A DNA stretch of 64,000 bases from Actinopolymorpha cephalotaxi (lineage in GTDB: Bacteria > Actinomycetota > Actinomycetes > Propionibacteriales > Actinopolymorphaceae), in contig NZ_JACBZA010000001.1 in NCBI RefSeq assembly GCF_013408535.1, positions 496,001 through 560,000 of the forward strand, given 5' to 3'. Position numbers and translations under genes: made by a program. The notes beneath the pieces are model-generated. The model saw only the letters and a program-made list of their open reading frames with translations. It did not search any database and was not told where the DNA came from. The stretch's first letter is position 1. Each line of letters starts with the position of its first letter. This document shows, in pieces, positions 11,575 to 20,819 of this stretch.

Positions 11575-12237
11575 TCAGGGGATCGTCTCGCCGGTCGCCC
11601 ATATCCACGCGGCGACACCGACCCGGTTGCGTACGCCCAGCTTCCGCTGGATGTTCGCGATGTGGGTCTTGGTCGTACCCGCGGAGATGAACAGGTCGGC
11701 GCCGATCTCGGCGTTCGTCTTGCCGGCGGCGACCAGACGGGCCACCTCCACCTCCCGGTCGGTCAGCGGCTCGACCGGAGGAGTGGCGCGGGTGTGCCGT
11801 CGCTGGGTGACATGGCGCAGCAGGCGGACCGTGACCGACGGACTGATCAGCGTGTCCCCGGCCATCGCCGCGCGTACCGCCTCCACCAGCAGTGTCGGCC
11901 CGGCCCGCTTGAGCAGGAACCCGCAGGCGCCGTACTCCAGCGCGGTGTGGACGTACTCGTCCAGGTCGAACGTCGTCACCACCACCACCCGCAGCGGGTC
12001 GGCGACGTCGGGCCCGGCCAGCGCCCGGGTGAGTTCCAGACCGTCCAGCCGCGGCATCCGGATGTCGGCGATCACGACGTCCGGGCGCAGGTGCCGGGCC
12101 TGCTCCAGTGCCGAGGCGCCGTCCGCGGCCTCGGCGACGACCTGCATGTCCGGCTGGGAGTCCAGGATCAGCCGGAAGCCGCTGCGGATGTTCTCCTGGT
12201 CGTCGGCGATGAGAATCCGGGTGGCCACGCCGGCCAT
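11575..12237 (-). CDS. NarL/LuxR-type response regulator
   Basis: 220 residues. Receiver domain 1-120: acidic pair at D12-D13, phosphoacceptor D58 in IADIRMPRLDG, switch Thr in VVVTTFD, Lys in FLLKRAGP. LuxR-type HTH at about 155-215 (LTDREVEVARLVAAGKTNAEI). It is the partner of the histidine kinase just upstream, 12 bases away, and is likely co-transcribed with it. A GTG at residue 4 is a possible alternative start. Target genes are unknown; no efflux or ABC operon lies directly beside it. Confidence 0.95.
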   Translation of the reverse strand: MAGVATRILIADDQENIRSGFRLILDSQPDMQVVAEAADGASALEQARHLRPDVVIADIRMPRLDGLELTRALAGPDVADPLRVVVVTTFDLDEYVHTALEYGACGFLLKRAGPTLLVEAVRAAMAGDTLISPSVTVRLLRHVTQRRHTRATPPVEPLTDREVEVARLVAAGKTNAEIGADLFISAGTTKTHIANIQRKLGVRNRVGVAAWIWATGETIP

Positions 12238-12249
12238 CGTGTCACCGTG

Positions 12250-13593
12250 TCACCCGGTAGTCATCCGGTAGTCACCCTGGTGCTCGCCTCGGTCGTCGCC
12301 GCGGCCGGTTCGCCCGGTCGCCAGTGGGAGGACCGCGGTCGTACGCCATCCCGCCCGGCCGTACGCACCGGCGGTCAGCGTGCCGCCGAGAGCGTGCACG
12401 CGTTCGGCGAGGCCGACCAGGCCGAGGCCACCCCGGCGGTCGCCGCCGTCGACGGGTGCGTCCGGGTGGTCCGGCGTGTGGTCCGGATCGACCGGCTGGT
12501 TGGTGATGTCCACGGTCAGCGCCGAGGCGTCGCCGTCCTCCCGGGCGAGCGTGACGGTGACGGCGGAGCTCAGCGGTGCGTGCCGGCGTACGTTCGTCAG
12601 CGCCTCCACCACCACCCGGTGGACGGTGGAGCCGATCTCGCGGGGCACCGAGGCGGCGAGGTCGGGCGGCAGTTGCAGCCGCACCGGCCCGGACCCGCCG
12701 GCGGCGAACCGGTCGAGGAGTTCGGGCAGGTCGGCGACGCCCGGCGCGGGTGCCCGGTCCGTGTCCTGGGCGTACGCCGGGCTCGGTGATTCCACGTCCT
12801 CCTCCAGGTCGTGCAGCATGTGCACGGTCCGGTCCATCGAGGACAGCGCCGCGAGTCCGGCCTCCTCGATCCGCGCGAGCGCCTCGAGGACCGCCTCCGG
12901 CCGCTGCGCCGCCACCGCCCGCGCGGCCTGCGCCTGGACCACGATGCCGCTGATGTCGTGCGCCACGAAGTCGTGCAGGTCGCGGGCCAGCGCCAGCCGC
13001 TGCGTGCGGCGGGCCTCGCGCACGGCTCGTTCGCGGGTGCCGTCCAGCGACCGCAGGTAGGTCCCGCCGAGCGCCGCGCACACCGCGCCCAGCGCCCAGA
13101 AGCCGACCGACCCCACCTGGTCCAGCAGGGACCAGCCGTGCACCGCGCGCAGGATCATCGTCGCCTGTGCGGCCGAGGTGAGCAGGCCGACGGCGACCGC
13201 CTGCCAGAGCGGCGCGAGCCGGACCACCAGGATGATCAACCAGAGCAGCCCGGCCAGCTCGAACAGCCCGAACCACTGCACGCTCGGCGGCAGCGACTCC
13301 GGAATGAGGATCGTGGCGGCGAGGGAGACCAGCGCGGCGGCGGTCGCGACGGGGACAAGGGTGTTCCGGTACGCCGGCCCGGCCACCAGGAGCCACACCA
13401 GACCGCCCGCGGCGACGCCCGCCGGAACGCTGACGAACGGGCTGACGAGGAACGCCGCCACGCAGCCGGCGAGGACGAACAGCCCGCCCACGGCGAGGCC
13501 CGTCCGGAACCTGGCCGCGCCGGTTCGCAGTGGGTGGGATCCGGATGGGCGGGTTCCGGAAGGGCCGGTTCGTTCGGAGATGGGGCCGGACAT
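12250..13593 (-). CDS. NarL-family sensor histidine kinase
   Basis: 447 residues from the ATG complementing 13591-13593. Five or six membrane helices occupy about residues 25-190 with little extracytoplasmic loop, so sensing is probably within the membrane. The HisKA_3 box is LARDLHDFVAHDISGIV (phosphoacceptor His in LHDFVAHD). The HATPase_c region has the N-box EALTNVRRHA and G-box GGLGLVGLAERV. The frame stays open far upstream, but that extension is the antisense of the SurA-like gene. I chose this ATG because TACTCT lies 6 bases before it, the leaderless pattern. Confidence 0.93.
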   Translation of the reverse strand: MSGPISERTGPSGTRPSGSHPLRTGAARFRTGLAVGGLFVLAGCVAAFLVSPFVSVPAGVAAGGLVWLLVAGPAYRNTLVPVATAAALVSLAATILIPESLPPSVQWFGLFELAGLLWLIILVVRLAPLWQAVAVGLLTSAAQATMILRAVHGWSLLDQVGSVGFWALGAVCAALGGTYLRSLDGTRERAVREARRTQRLALARDLHDFVAHDISGIVVQAQAARAVAAQRPEAVLEALARIEEAGLAALSSMDRTVHMLHDLEEDVESPSPAYAQDTDRAPAPGVADLPELLDRFAAGGSGPVRLQLPPDLAASVPREIGSTVHRVVVEALTNVRRHAPLSSAVTVTLAREDGDASALTVDITNQPVDPDHTPDHPDAPVDGGDRRGGLGLVGLAERVHALGGTLTAGAYGRAGWRTTAVLPLATGRTGRGDDRGEHQGDYRMTTG

Positions 13594-13599
13594 GGGACG

Positions 13600-13605
13600 A
13601 GAGTA
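13600..13605 (-). promoter_or_regulatory. Leaderless -10 box of the histidine kinase gene
   Basis: TACTCT on the minus strand, then 6 bases, then ATG. No Shine-Dalgarno sequence precedes the start. Confidence 0.5.
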
Positions 13606-13701
13606 GGGTCCGGCCCGTCGGCCCGCCGCCGGAACGGTCTGCGTACGATCGGGTGCGGACGTGGCTGGTATCCGTTGCGAGAACGTGCGAGAAGAGGTCC
13701 C

Positions 13702-14316
13702 GTGGTCGGTCGAAGGCACGCTGGTCGAGTCGCCGCTGTCGCCCTGGTCGCCGGGCTGGCGCTGTCCGGCTGCGGCGCGGTCTCCAACCCCGGAGCCGCG
13801 GCCCAGGTCGGCGACGAGACGATCTCGGTGTCCTACCTCCAGAAGCAGTCGCGCGACATCCTGGCCAAGGCCGGCCGGTCCGATCTCGGTGACTCCGAGG
13901 CGACGAAGCTGCAGAGTGACCTGCTCCAGCAGCTCGTCGACGACGCCCTGATCGTGCCCACCGCCGCGCGTGCGGGTGTGAGCGCCAGTCAGGCCGACAT
14001 CGACGAGGTGAAGTCGCAGATCAAGGCGCAGCGTGTGGTGATCCCGCCGGACATGCTGGACGGCTTCGCCCGCTGGGTCGTCCTCCGCCGCGGCCTCAAC
14101 ACCAAGCTGCTCGGCGGGGAGCCGTCCAGCCAGCAGGAGCAGGCCAAGGCCGACCAGCTGGTGGCCAGGGAGATGTCCAAGACCGCCGAGCAGGTCGGGG
14201 TCAAGGTCAACCCGCGCTACGGCACCTGGTCCGGTGGAGCGGTGAAGCCGGGCGGCCAGCTCGTCACCCCGGAGCCGACCGCGCCCGAGGCTCCCGCCCA
14301 ACCCCAGATGCCCTGA
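13702..14316 (+). CDS. SurA-N-like secreted lipoprotein
   Basis: 204 residues from GTG 13702 with GAAGAGG upstream. Lipoprotein signal: RR-containing n-region, hydrophobic core and lipobox LSGC (about residue 23). A SurA N-terminal-like helical domain follows (VGDETISVSYLQKQSRDIL, DLLQQLVDDALIV), as found in periplasmic/extracellular chaperones. No parvulin-type PPIase domain is present, so it is a chaperone-like fragment, usual for actinobacterial members beside mazG. The C-terminus is Pro-rich. It lies 7 bases before mazG and is probably co-transcribed. Confidence 0.82.
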   Translation: MVGRRHAGRVAAVALVAGLALSGCGAVSNPGAAAQVGDETISVSYLQKQSRDILAKAGRSDLGDSEATKLQSDLLQQLVDDALIVPTAARAGVSASQADIDEVKSQIKAQRVVIPPDMLDGFARWVVLRRGLNTKLLGGEPSSQQEQAKADQLVAREMSKTAEQVGVKVNPRYGTWSGGAVKPGGQLVTPEPTAPEAPAQPQMP

Positions 14317-14323
14317 TCCCACC

Positions 14324-15442
14324 GTGGATCCCACCGTGGCTCCGCAGCTGACCGCCGGCCGGGTCGCCCTGCTGCTGACCAGTCCGCGGGTGGCGCCGGG
14401 GCTGCTCGCCTGGCCGGCCTGGGAGCTGCTGCGCTCGGCCGACCAGGTGCTCACCGACGACGCCGCCCATCCGCAGCGCGCGGCGGTCGAGGCCGCCGGG
14501 GTCCGGGTCCACGTGGTCGAGGATCCGCTCGGTCCCGCGGAGCTGGCCGAACTCCTCGTGACGAGGGCGCGTTCCGGCGCCGACGTGGTGTGGCTGGCCG
14601 CCGACGACGGCGACCCCGTGCTCGGCCGGGCGCTGGGCCACCTGCTGGCCACCGCCGCCGAGGCCGGTACGCAGGGCCTGCCGACGCTGGAAGTCGTGCC
14701 CGCCTCCTACGACCTGCCCGGCGCCCGGCTGCTCGACCTGGTGTCGGTGATGGACCAGCTGCGCGACCGCTGCCCGTGGGTGCGCGACCAGACGCACCGG
14801 TCGCTGGTGCGGTACCTCGTCGAGGAGTCGTACGAAACCGTCGAGGCGATCGAGACCGGCGGCGGGCAGCACCTTCGTGAGGAGCTCGGCGACCTGCTCT
14901 TCCAGGTGGTGTTCCACGCCCGGCTGGCCGAGGAGGACGCGGAGACGCCGTTCTCCATCGACGACGTCACCGCCGACCTGGTGGGCAAGCTGATCCGGCG
15001 CAACCCGCACGTCTTCGGCCCCACCGCTGTCGGCCCCACTGGCCCGGCTGGGTCGACGGCAGCCGAGGTGGAGAACGTCTGGGACCAGCTGAAGGCCGAG
15101 GAGAAGCAGCGCACCTCCGTGGTCGAGGGTGTGCCGCTGGCGTTACCCGCGCTGACGCTCGCCGACAAGCTGGTCGGGCGTACGCGGCGGTCGGGTGTCC
15201 GGGTGGCCGGGCCCGATCCCGCCGTACTCGCCGAGATCTCCGCGGACACCACGGACACCACCACCGGGCCGGAACGCCTGGACGCCGACCGGCTCGGCGA
15301 GGCGTTGCTGGCGCTGGTCGACCGCGCGCGATCCGCGGACCTCGACCCCGAGCAGGCGTTGCGGGACGCCTGCCGGCGCTACGTCGACGCCGTACGCGCC
15401 GCCGAGCAGCACCGCACCGCCGAGCAGCACCGCGGCGGCTGA
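14324..15442 (+). CDS. mazG: Nucleoside triphosphate pyrophosphohydrolase MazG
   Basis: 372 residues; GTG 14324 or GTG 14336 may start it. Residues 1-125 resemble the degenerate tetrapyrrole-methylase-like domain fused to MazG in actinobacteria and Bacillus YabN. The MazG domain follows (DQLRDRCPWVRDQTHRSLVRY; metal motifs EESYETVEAIE and EELGDLLFQVVFHARL; then KLIRRNPHVF). It hydrolyses abnormal or excess (d)NTPs to NMP and PPi. The C-terminal extension of about 100 residues is variable. Codon 274 is TTA, rare in this GC-rich DNA (15143-15145). Confidence 0.94.
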   Translation: MDPTVAPQLTAGRVALLLTSPRVAPGLLAWPAWELLRSADQVLTDDAAHPQRAAVEAAGVRVHVVEDPLGPAELAELLVTRARSGADVVWLAADDGDPVLGRALGHLLATAAEAGTQGLPTLEVVPASYDLPGARLLDLVSVMDQLRDRCPWVRDQTHRSLVRYLVEESYETVEAIETGGGQHLREELGDLLFQVVFHARLAEEDAETPFSIDDVTADLVGKLIRRNPHVFGPTAVGPTGPAGSTAAEVENVWDQLKAEEKQRTSVVEGVPLALPALTLADKLVGRTRRSGVRVAGPDPAVLAEISADTTDTTTGPERLDADRLGEALLALVDRARSADLDPEQALRDACRRYVDAVRAAEQHRTAEQHRGG

Positions 15443-15498
15443 TCACGGCGATCGCCGCGGTGCGCGGGTCGGTTCGCGGTGCGCACAGGTCACGCCGC

Positions 15499-15504
15499 TA
15501 GGCT
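15499..15504 (+). promoter_or_regulatory. Candidate -10 box for eno
   Basis: TAGGCT, a good TAnnnT match, lies 38 bases before the eno start codon. The space between mazG and eno is 100 bases. No clear -35. Confidence 0.4.
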
Positions 15505-15518
15505 CGGGGAGTCCATGA

Positions 15519-16832
<1,314 letters not shown>

Positions 16833-16837
16833 GTCCG

Positions 16838-17605
16838 GTGAGCGACGCGCGAGGTGGCCGCAACGCCCGGCCGGCGGGCCGCGGGCAGGGTCCGGGCCGG
16901 GCCAAGCCCGGCGCGTCCGGGCGCGGAGCGCGGGGTGGTGCGGGTGCTTCCCGGACCACCCGCCGCTCCGCCGGGGCCGGTCCCACCCGCACGGCCGGCC
17001 GGGGCGAGGCCCGTCCGGAGGCGGCGGTGCGGCCCGGGGTGGCCCGCGCGACCTCCGGAACCGTGCCCAGCGCACGCCGCGACCCCGGCCGGCCCGACGC
17101 TGCCAAACTCGCCTCGCGGCGCAACGCCAACGTCACCGGCCGGGCGGCGATCCTGGCGCTGGTGATCGCGGCGCTGGTCATCTCCTACGCGTCCAGCCTG
17201 CGGGCCTGGGTCGAACAACGCAGCCAGATCGCCGCGCTGCGCACCGAGGAGACCCAGCGCACCAAGCGCGTGGCCTCGCTGGAGAAGGAGCTGCGGCGCT
17301 GGCACGATCCGGCGTACGTCCAGGCGCAGGCCCGCGAACGCCTGCGCTGGGTGAAGCCGGGCGAGACGGGATACGTCGTCGTGGACGAGGACGGCTCGGT
17401 CTCGAAGGCGCCGGCCGTCGCCGGTGCCGCGGCCGTACCCACGGGACCCCAGCAGGCCTGGTGGTCCAGCCTGTGGGGGAGTGTCGAGAGGGCCGGTGTG
17501 CAGCCGACGTCGCCCCCGGTCGGTAAGACGCCCAGCACGCCGAAGCACCAGCCGCCGAAGACCATCGACCCCAGTCCCACCCAGACGCCGCGACCGAACC
17601 GATGA
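16838..17605 (+). CDS. FtsB/DivIC family septum formation initiator
   Basis: 255 residues from GTG 16838, only 5 bases after eno. A long basic Gly/Arg/Ala-rich cytoplasmic N-terminus (about 1-100) leads to one membrane helix (AILALVIAALVISYASSL), a coiled coil (IAALRTEETQRTKRVASLEKEL) and the conserved DPAYVQAQARERLRWVKPGE segment. A Pro/Lys/Thr tail ends it. In the family this bitopic protein helps assemble the divisome outside the membrane. The 100-residue basic N-tail is longer than typical. The stop overlaps the next ATG (ATGA). Confidence 0.92.
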   Translation: MSDARGGRNARPAGRGQGPGRAKPGASGRGARGGAGASRTTRRSAGAGPTRTAGRGEARPEAAVRPGVARATSGTVPSARRDPGRPDAAKLASRRNANVTGRAAILALVIAALVISYASSLRAWVEQRSQIAALRTEETQRTKRVASLEKELRRWHDPAYVQAQARERLRWVKPGETGYVVVDEDGSVSKAPAVAGAAAVPTGPQQAWWSSLWGSVERAGVQPTSPPVGKTPSTPKHQPPKTIDPSPTQTPRPNR

Positions 17606-19122
17606 CCGCGCCCGACCCCGTGGACCCCGTTGACCCCGTGGACCCTGCGGATCCGGTCACCCCGGTGGACCCGGCTGACGTGGCCGCGGTCAGCGCCCAG
17701 TTGGGCCGGCCGGCCCGCGGTGTGCACCGCGTCGCGCACCGATGCCGGTGCGGGCTGCCCGACGTCGTGGAGACCGAGCCGCGGCTGCCCGACGGTACGC
17801 CGTTCCCGACCACGTTCTACCTCACCTGCCCGCGGCTGGCCGCCGAGATCGGGCGGCTGGAGGCGAGTGGGCTGATGCGGGAATGGACCGAACGCCTGTC
17901 CGCCGACCCCGACCTGGCCGCCCGCTACCGGCGCGCACACGAGCACTACCTCAGCGCGCGCGAGCGGCTCGGTCACGTACCCGAGATCGCCGGGATCTCC
18001 GCCGGTGGCATGCCCGACCGGGTGAAGTGCCTGCACTCCCTCGTCGGCCACGCGCTCGCGGCCGGGCCGGGGGTCAACCCGCTCGGGGACGAGGCGCTGG
18101 CGCTGCTGCCCGACTGGGCGGCGGAGGGGCGCTGCGTGGAGGTCGATCCGCCGGTCCGCGTGGCCGCCGTCGACTGCGGCACCAACTCCATCCGGCTGCT
18201 GGTCGCCGACATCACCTCCGAGCCGGCCACCGGGACGCGGGCCCTGCACGAGCTGGACCGCCGGCTGGAGATCGTCCGGCTGGGCGAGGGCGTCGACCGT
18301 ACCGGCCGGTTGTCCGAGCAGGCGCTGGACCGGACGTTCGCCGCCTGCGAGCGGTACGCCGAGCGGATCCGCGAGCTGGGTGCGGAGCAGGTGCGGTTCG
18401 TGGCCACCTCAGCCTCCCGCGACGCCGGCAACCGGGCCGAGTTCGTGGCGGGGGTCCGGGAGGTCCTCGGCGTCGAACCCGAGGTGATCACCGGCGCGGA
18501 GGAGGCGGACCTGTCCTTCGCCGGCTCGACTCGGGAGCTCGCCGGACGCCGGATCCCGACGCCGTACCTCGTCGTGGACATCGGCGGCGGCTCCACCGAG
18601 TTCGTCCTCGGCGGCGCCCGCCCGGAGGCCGCGGTCTCGGTCGACCTGGGCTGCGTACGCCTGACCGAGCGGTACCTCACCGACGACCCGCCGACGCCCG
18701 CGCAGATCGAGCAGGCCCGGGCGGAGGTCGAGCGTCAGCTGGACGAGGTGGCCGGGGAGGTTCCGCTGGAGCGCGCCCGTACCCTCGTCGGCCTGGCCGG
18801 CACGGTGACCACGGTGGCGGCGATGGCGCTGGACCTGCCGTCGTACGACCGCGACCGGATCCACCACGCCCGCGTCCCCGCGGCCGACGTGCACGCGGCC
18901 GCCGACCGGCTGCTGACGATGACCCATGCGCAGCGGAAGGCGCTGCCGTACATGCATCCGGGCCGGGTGGACGTGATCGGCGCCGGCGCGCTGATCCTGG
19001 ACCGGATCCTCGCCCGGGTGTCGCCGCACCTCGCCCGTACGCACCTGCTGGTCAGCGAGCACGACATCCTGGACGGCATCGCGTGGAGCGCCGCCGAGCA
19101 GGCGTCCCGTCCGGCCGGCTGA
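17602..19122 (+). CDS. Fused DUF501 - Ppx/GppA phosphatase
   Basis: 506 residues in one frame. Residues about 25-180 are a DUF501 domain (FYLTCPRLAAEIGRLEASG, HEHYLSARERL, GGMPDRVKCLHSLVGHALA). From about residue 189 a full Ppx/GppA domain follows: phosphate-1 loop VAAVDCGTNSIRLLVAD, FVATSASRDAGN, IGGGSTEFVLG, and GLAGTVTTVAAMAL. Ppx hydrolyses polyphosphate or pppGpp. In most actinobacteria I know these are two adjacent genes; here there is no stop between them. An internal GTG at the junction could still allow separate Ppx. The start overlaps the DivIC stop; the stop overlaps the next start. Confidence 0.92.
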   Translation: MTAPDPVDPVDPVDPADPVTPVDPADVAAVSAQLGRPARGVHRVAHRCRCGLPDVVETEPRLPDGTPFPTTFYLTCPRLAAEIGRLEASGLMREWTERLSADPDLAARYRRAHEHYLSARERLGHVPEIAGISAGGMPDRVKCLHSLVGHALAAGPGVNPLGDEALALLPDWAAEGRCVEVDPPVRVAAVDCGTNSIRLLVADITSEPATGTRALHELDRRLEIVRLGEGVDRTGRLSEQALDRTFAACERYAERIRELGAEQVRFVATSASRDAGNRAEFVAGVREVLGVEPEVITGAEEADLSFAGSTRELAGRRIPTPYLVVDIGGGSTEFVLGGARPEAAVSVDLGCVRLTERYLTDDPPTPAQIEQARAEVERQLDEVAGEVPLERARTLVGLAGTVTTVAAMALDLPSYDRDRIHHARVPAADVHAAADRLLTMTHAQRKALPYMHPGRVDVIGAGALILDRILARVSPHLARTHLLVSEHDILDGIAWSAAEQASRPAG

Positions 19123-19994
19123 TGACAGCGCCCGAACAGCGTCCGCATCCGGTGACCGGTGTGGCGTTCGCCAGTCCGGTTCCTCCGGGCACCGGCTGGC
19201 CCGACGACCCGGCCGAGCCGGACACTCCCGTCGCGCACGACGCGGCCGAGGTCGAGCGGCTCGCGGCCACCGCGCCGGACCTCGGCGAGCTGACCGCCCG
19301 GCAGTCGGTGTGCCGGGCCTGCCCCCGCCTGGTCGAGTGGCGCGAGGAGGTCGCCGCCTCGCCGCGCCGGTCGTTCGCCGGCGAGCCGTACTGGGGCCGC
19401 CCGGTGGCCGGGTGGGGCGATCCTGCGCCCGCGATCCTGGTCGTCGGGCTGGCTCCGGCCGCGCACGGCGGCAACCGTACCGGCCGGATCTTCACCGGCG
19501 ACCGGTCCGGCGACTGGTTGTTCGCCGCGCTCGCCCGGGTGGGCCTCGCGGTGCAGCCGACGAGCGTTTCCGCAGGGGACGGGCAACGGCTGCTCGGCGT
19601 CCGCGTGGTCGCCGCGGTCCGCTGCGCGCCGCCCGCGAACAAGCCGCTGCCGGCCGAACGCGACGCGTGCTTTCCCTGGCTGCGCAGGGAGTGGGAACTG
19701 TGCGCACCGACCGTCCGGTCGGTGGTCGCCCTCGGGTCGTACGGCTGGACCGCCGCCGTCGGCACCCTCGCCGCGCTGGGCTACCGGATTCCCCGCCCGC
19801 GGCCGCGGTTCGGCCACGGAGCGGAGGTGCCGCTGGCCGCGCCCGACGAGGCTCCGGCCGAGCGCCCCGAGGTGCTCCTCGTCGGCTCCTACCACCCGAG
19901 CCAGCAGAACACCTTCACCGGCAAGCTCACCGAGCCGATGCTCGACGCCGTCCTCACCCGCGCGGCCGACCACGCCGGTCTGCCCGCGCACTGA
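19122..19994 (+). CDS. Uracil-DNA glycosylase, family 5 (UdgB-like)
   Basis: 290 residues; ATG 19122 overlaps the Ppx stop by one base (TGATG). Family landmarks: motif GLAPAAHGGNRTGRIFTGD, C-terminal motif SYHPSQQNTFTGKL, and four Cys placed for a 4Fe-4S cluster (SVCRACPRL near residue 65 and RCAPPANKPLPAERDACF near 175). It removes uracil and related deaminated bases from DNA. The catalytic Asp of families 1 and 4 is absent, as expected for UdgB. It belongs to the DivIC-Ppx operon. Confidence 0.93.
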   Translation: MTAPEQRPHPVTGVAFASPVPPGTGWPDDPAEPDTPVAHDAAEVERLAATAPDLGELTARQSVCRACPRLVEWREEVAASPRRSFAGEPYWGRPVAGWGDPAPAILVVGLAPAAHGGNRTGRIFTGDRSGDWLFAALARVGLAVQPTSVSAGDGQRLLGVRVVAAVRCAPPANKPLPAERDACFPWLRREWELCAPTVRSVVALGSYGWTAAVGTLAALGYRIPRPRPRFGHGAEVPLAAPDEAPAERPEVLLVGSYHPSQQNTFTGKLTEPMLDAVLTRAADHAGLPAH

Positions 19995-20017
19995 CCGAGC
20001 CGCGCGCCGCCACTGCC

Positions 20018-20692
20018 TCAGCGGCCGAGGAGATTGGCGACCCGGATGACCGAGTCCACGGCAGGCAGTACGCGGGTGGGTTCCATCCGGCCCTGCCAGT
20101 ACACCAGCAGGTCGGTGCCGTGCAGGCTCCAGTTGGGCGCCATGCCGGCCAGGTGGGTGCGCACCAGCGCCGGGCCGATCACCTGACGTACGAGTTCGGG
20201 GTGGGTGCTGTGGACCCGGTAGTCCCGGTCGAACTCGTCGATGCCCACCTCCTCGGTCTGGTCCGGGCCGTTGAGCCAGCGCCACATGCGCGAGCCGGAG
20301 CCGCGGCTGGCGACCTCGATGCCGGGGTAGGTGTACGGGAGGTGCACGACGCACGCGACGAAGTCGTGGTTGTCGGTGGTGACCTGGGTTTGCCCGTTGA
20401 CGTAGGTCGTGTGCGTGGTCTGGTACGTGTACTCCGCCATGCTCACGGGTAGTTCGCGGTAGATGCCGGTGAACAGACACCGGACCCCGCGTGGGTTCGC
20501 TCCGGGCAGGCGGGCGGTCCAGGGCACCTCGACGCTGCCGGCGTACGTCGTCCATCCGATCGACGACGCCCAGGCGGCAAGCCCCTCGAGTCGACGCTGT
20601 TCGCGGCGCTGGACGAGCGCGACGAGCGGCACGGTCAGCGCTACTGCTGCGACGACGAGGGCGATGAGGATGACAGCGAAGATCGCGCCCAC
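20018..20692 (-). CDS. Membrane-anchored protein of unknown function
   Basis: 224 residues from a GTG with GGGAGGG upstream. One N-terminal membrane helix (AIFAVILIALVVAAVALTVP) then a short basic stretch and a cytoplasmic or extracellular domain of about 190 residues with Trp/Tyr-rich beta character (YTYQTTHTTYVNGQTQ, MWRWLNGPDQTEEVGIDEFD). It resembles actinobacterial DUF3137-like proteins, but I am not sure of the family. It is divergent from ndh. Confidence 0.65.
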   Translation of the reverse strand: MGAIFAVILIALVVAAVALTVPLVALVQRREQRRLEGLAAWASSIGWTTYAGSVEVPWTARLPGANPRGVRCLFTGIYRELPVSMAEYTYQTTHTTYVNGQTQVTTDNHDFVACVVHLPYTYPGIEVASRGSGSRMWRWLNGPDQTEEVGIDEFDRDYRVHSTHPELVRQVIGPALVRTHLAGMAPNWSLHGTDLLVYWQGRMEPTRVLPAVDSVIRVANLLGR

Positions 20693-20769
20693 GGCTCCCT
20701 CCCTCGTTCATTCGAGCTTAGGGCGTGTCATGCGAATCGTGTGACGTTCCCGACAGTGCCGTCCGGTCC

Positions 20770-20798
20770 TTGTGAAAGATTTCACGAGCGACTAGCCT
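20770..20798 (+). promoter_or_regulatory. ndh promoter overlapped by Rex-type operator
   Basis: The sequence at 20770-20787, TTGTGAAAGATTTCACGA, is the inverted repeat TTGTGAA-N4-TTCACGA. It differs by one base from the Rex consensus TTGTGAA-N4-TTCACAA. Its first six bases (TTGTGA, 20770-20775) are also a -35 placed exactly 17 bases before TAGCCT (20793-20798). A repressor here would block the promoter. Rex releases DNA at high NADH, which fits an NADH dehydrogenase gene. Confidence 0.75.
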
Positions 20799-20819
20799 GA
20801 ACAGCGACCGAGGAGGTGA

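Noticed and set aside
18130-18170. DUF501 and Ppx as two genes
   Set aside because: No stop codon in the frame between them; an internal start is possible but cannot be shown from sequence.
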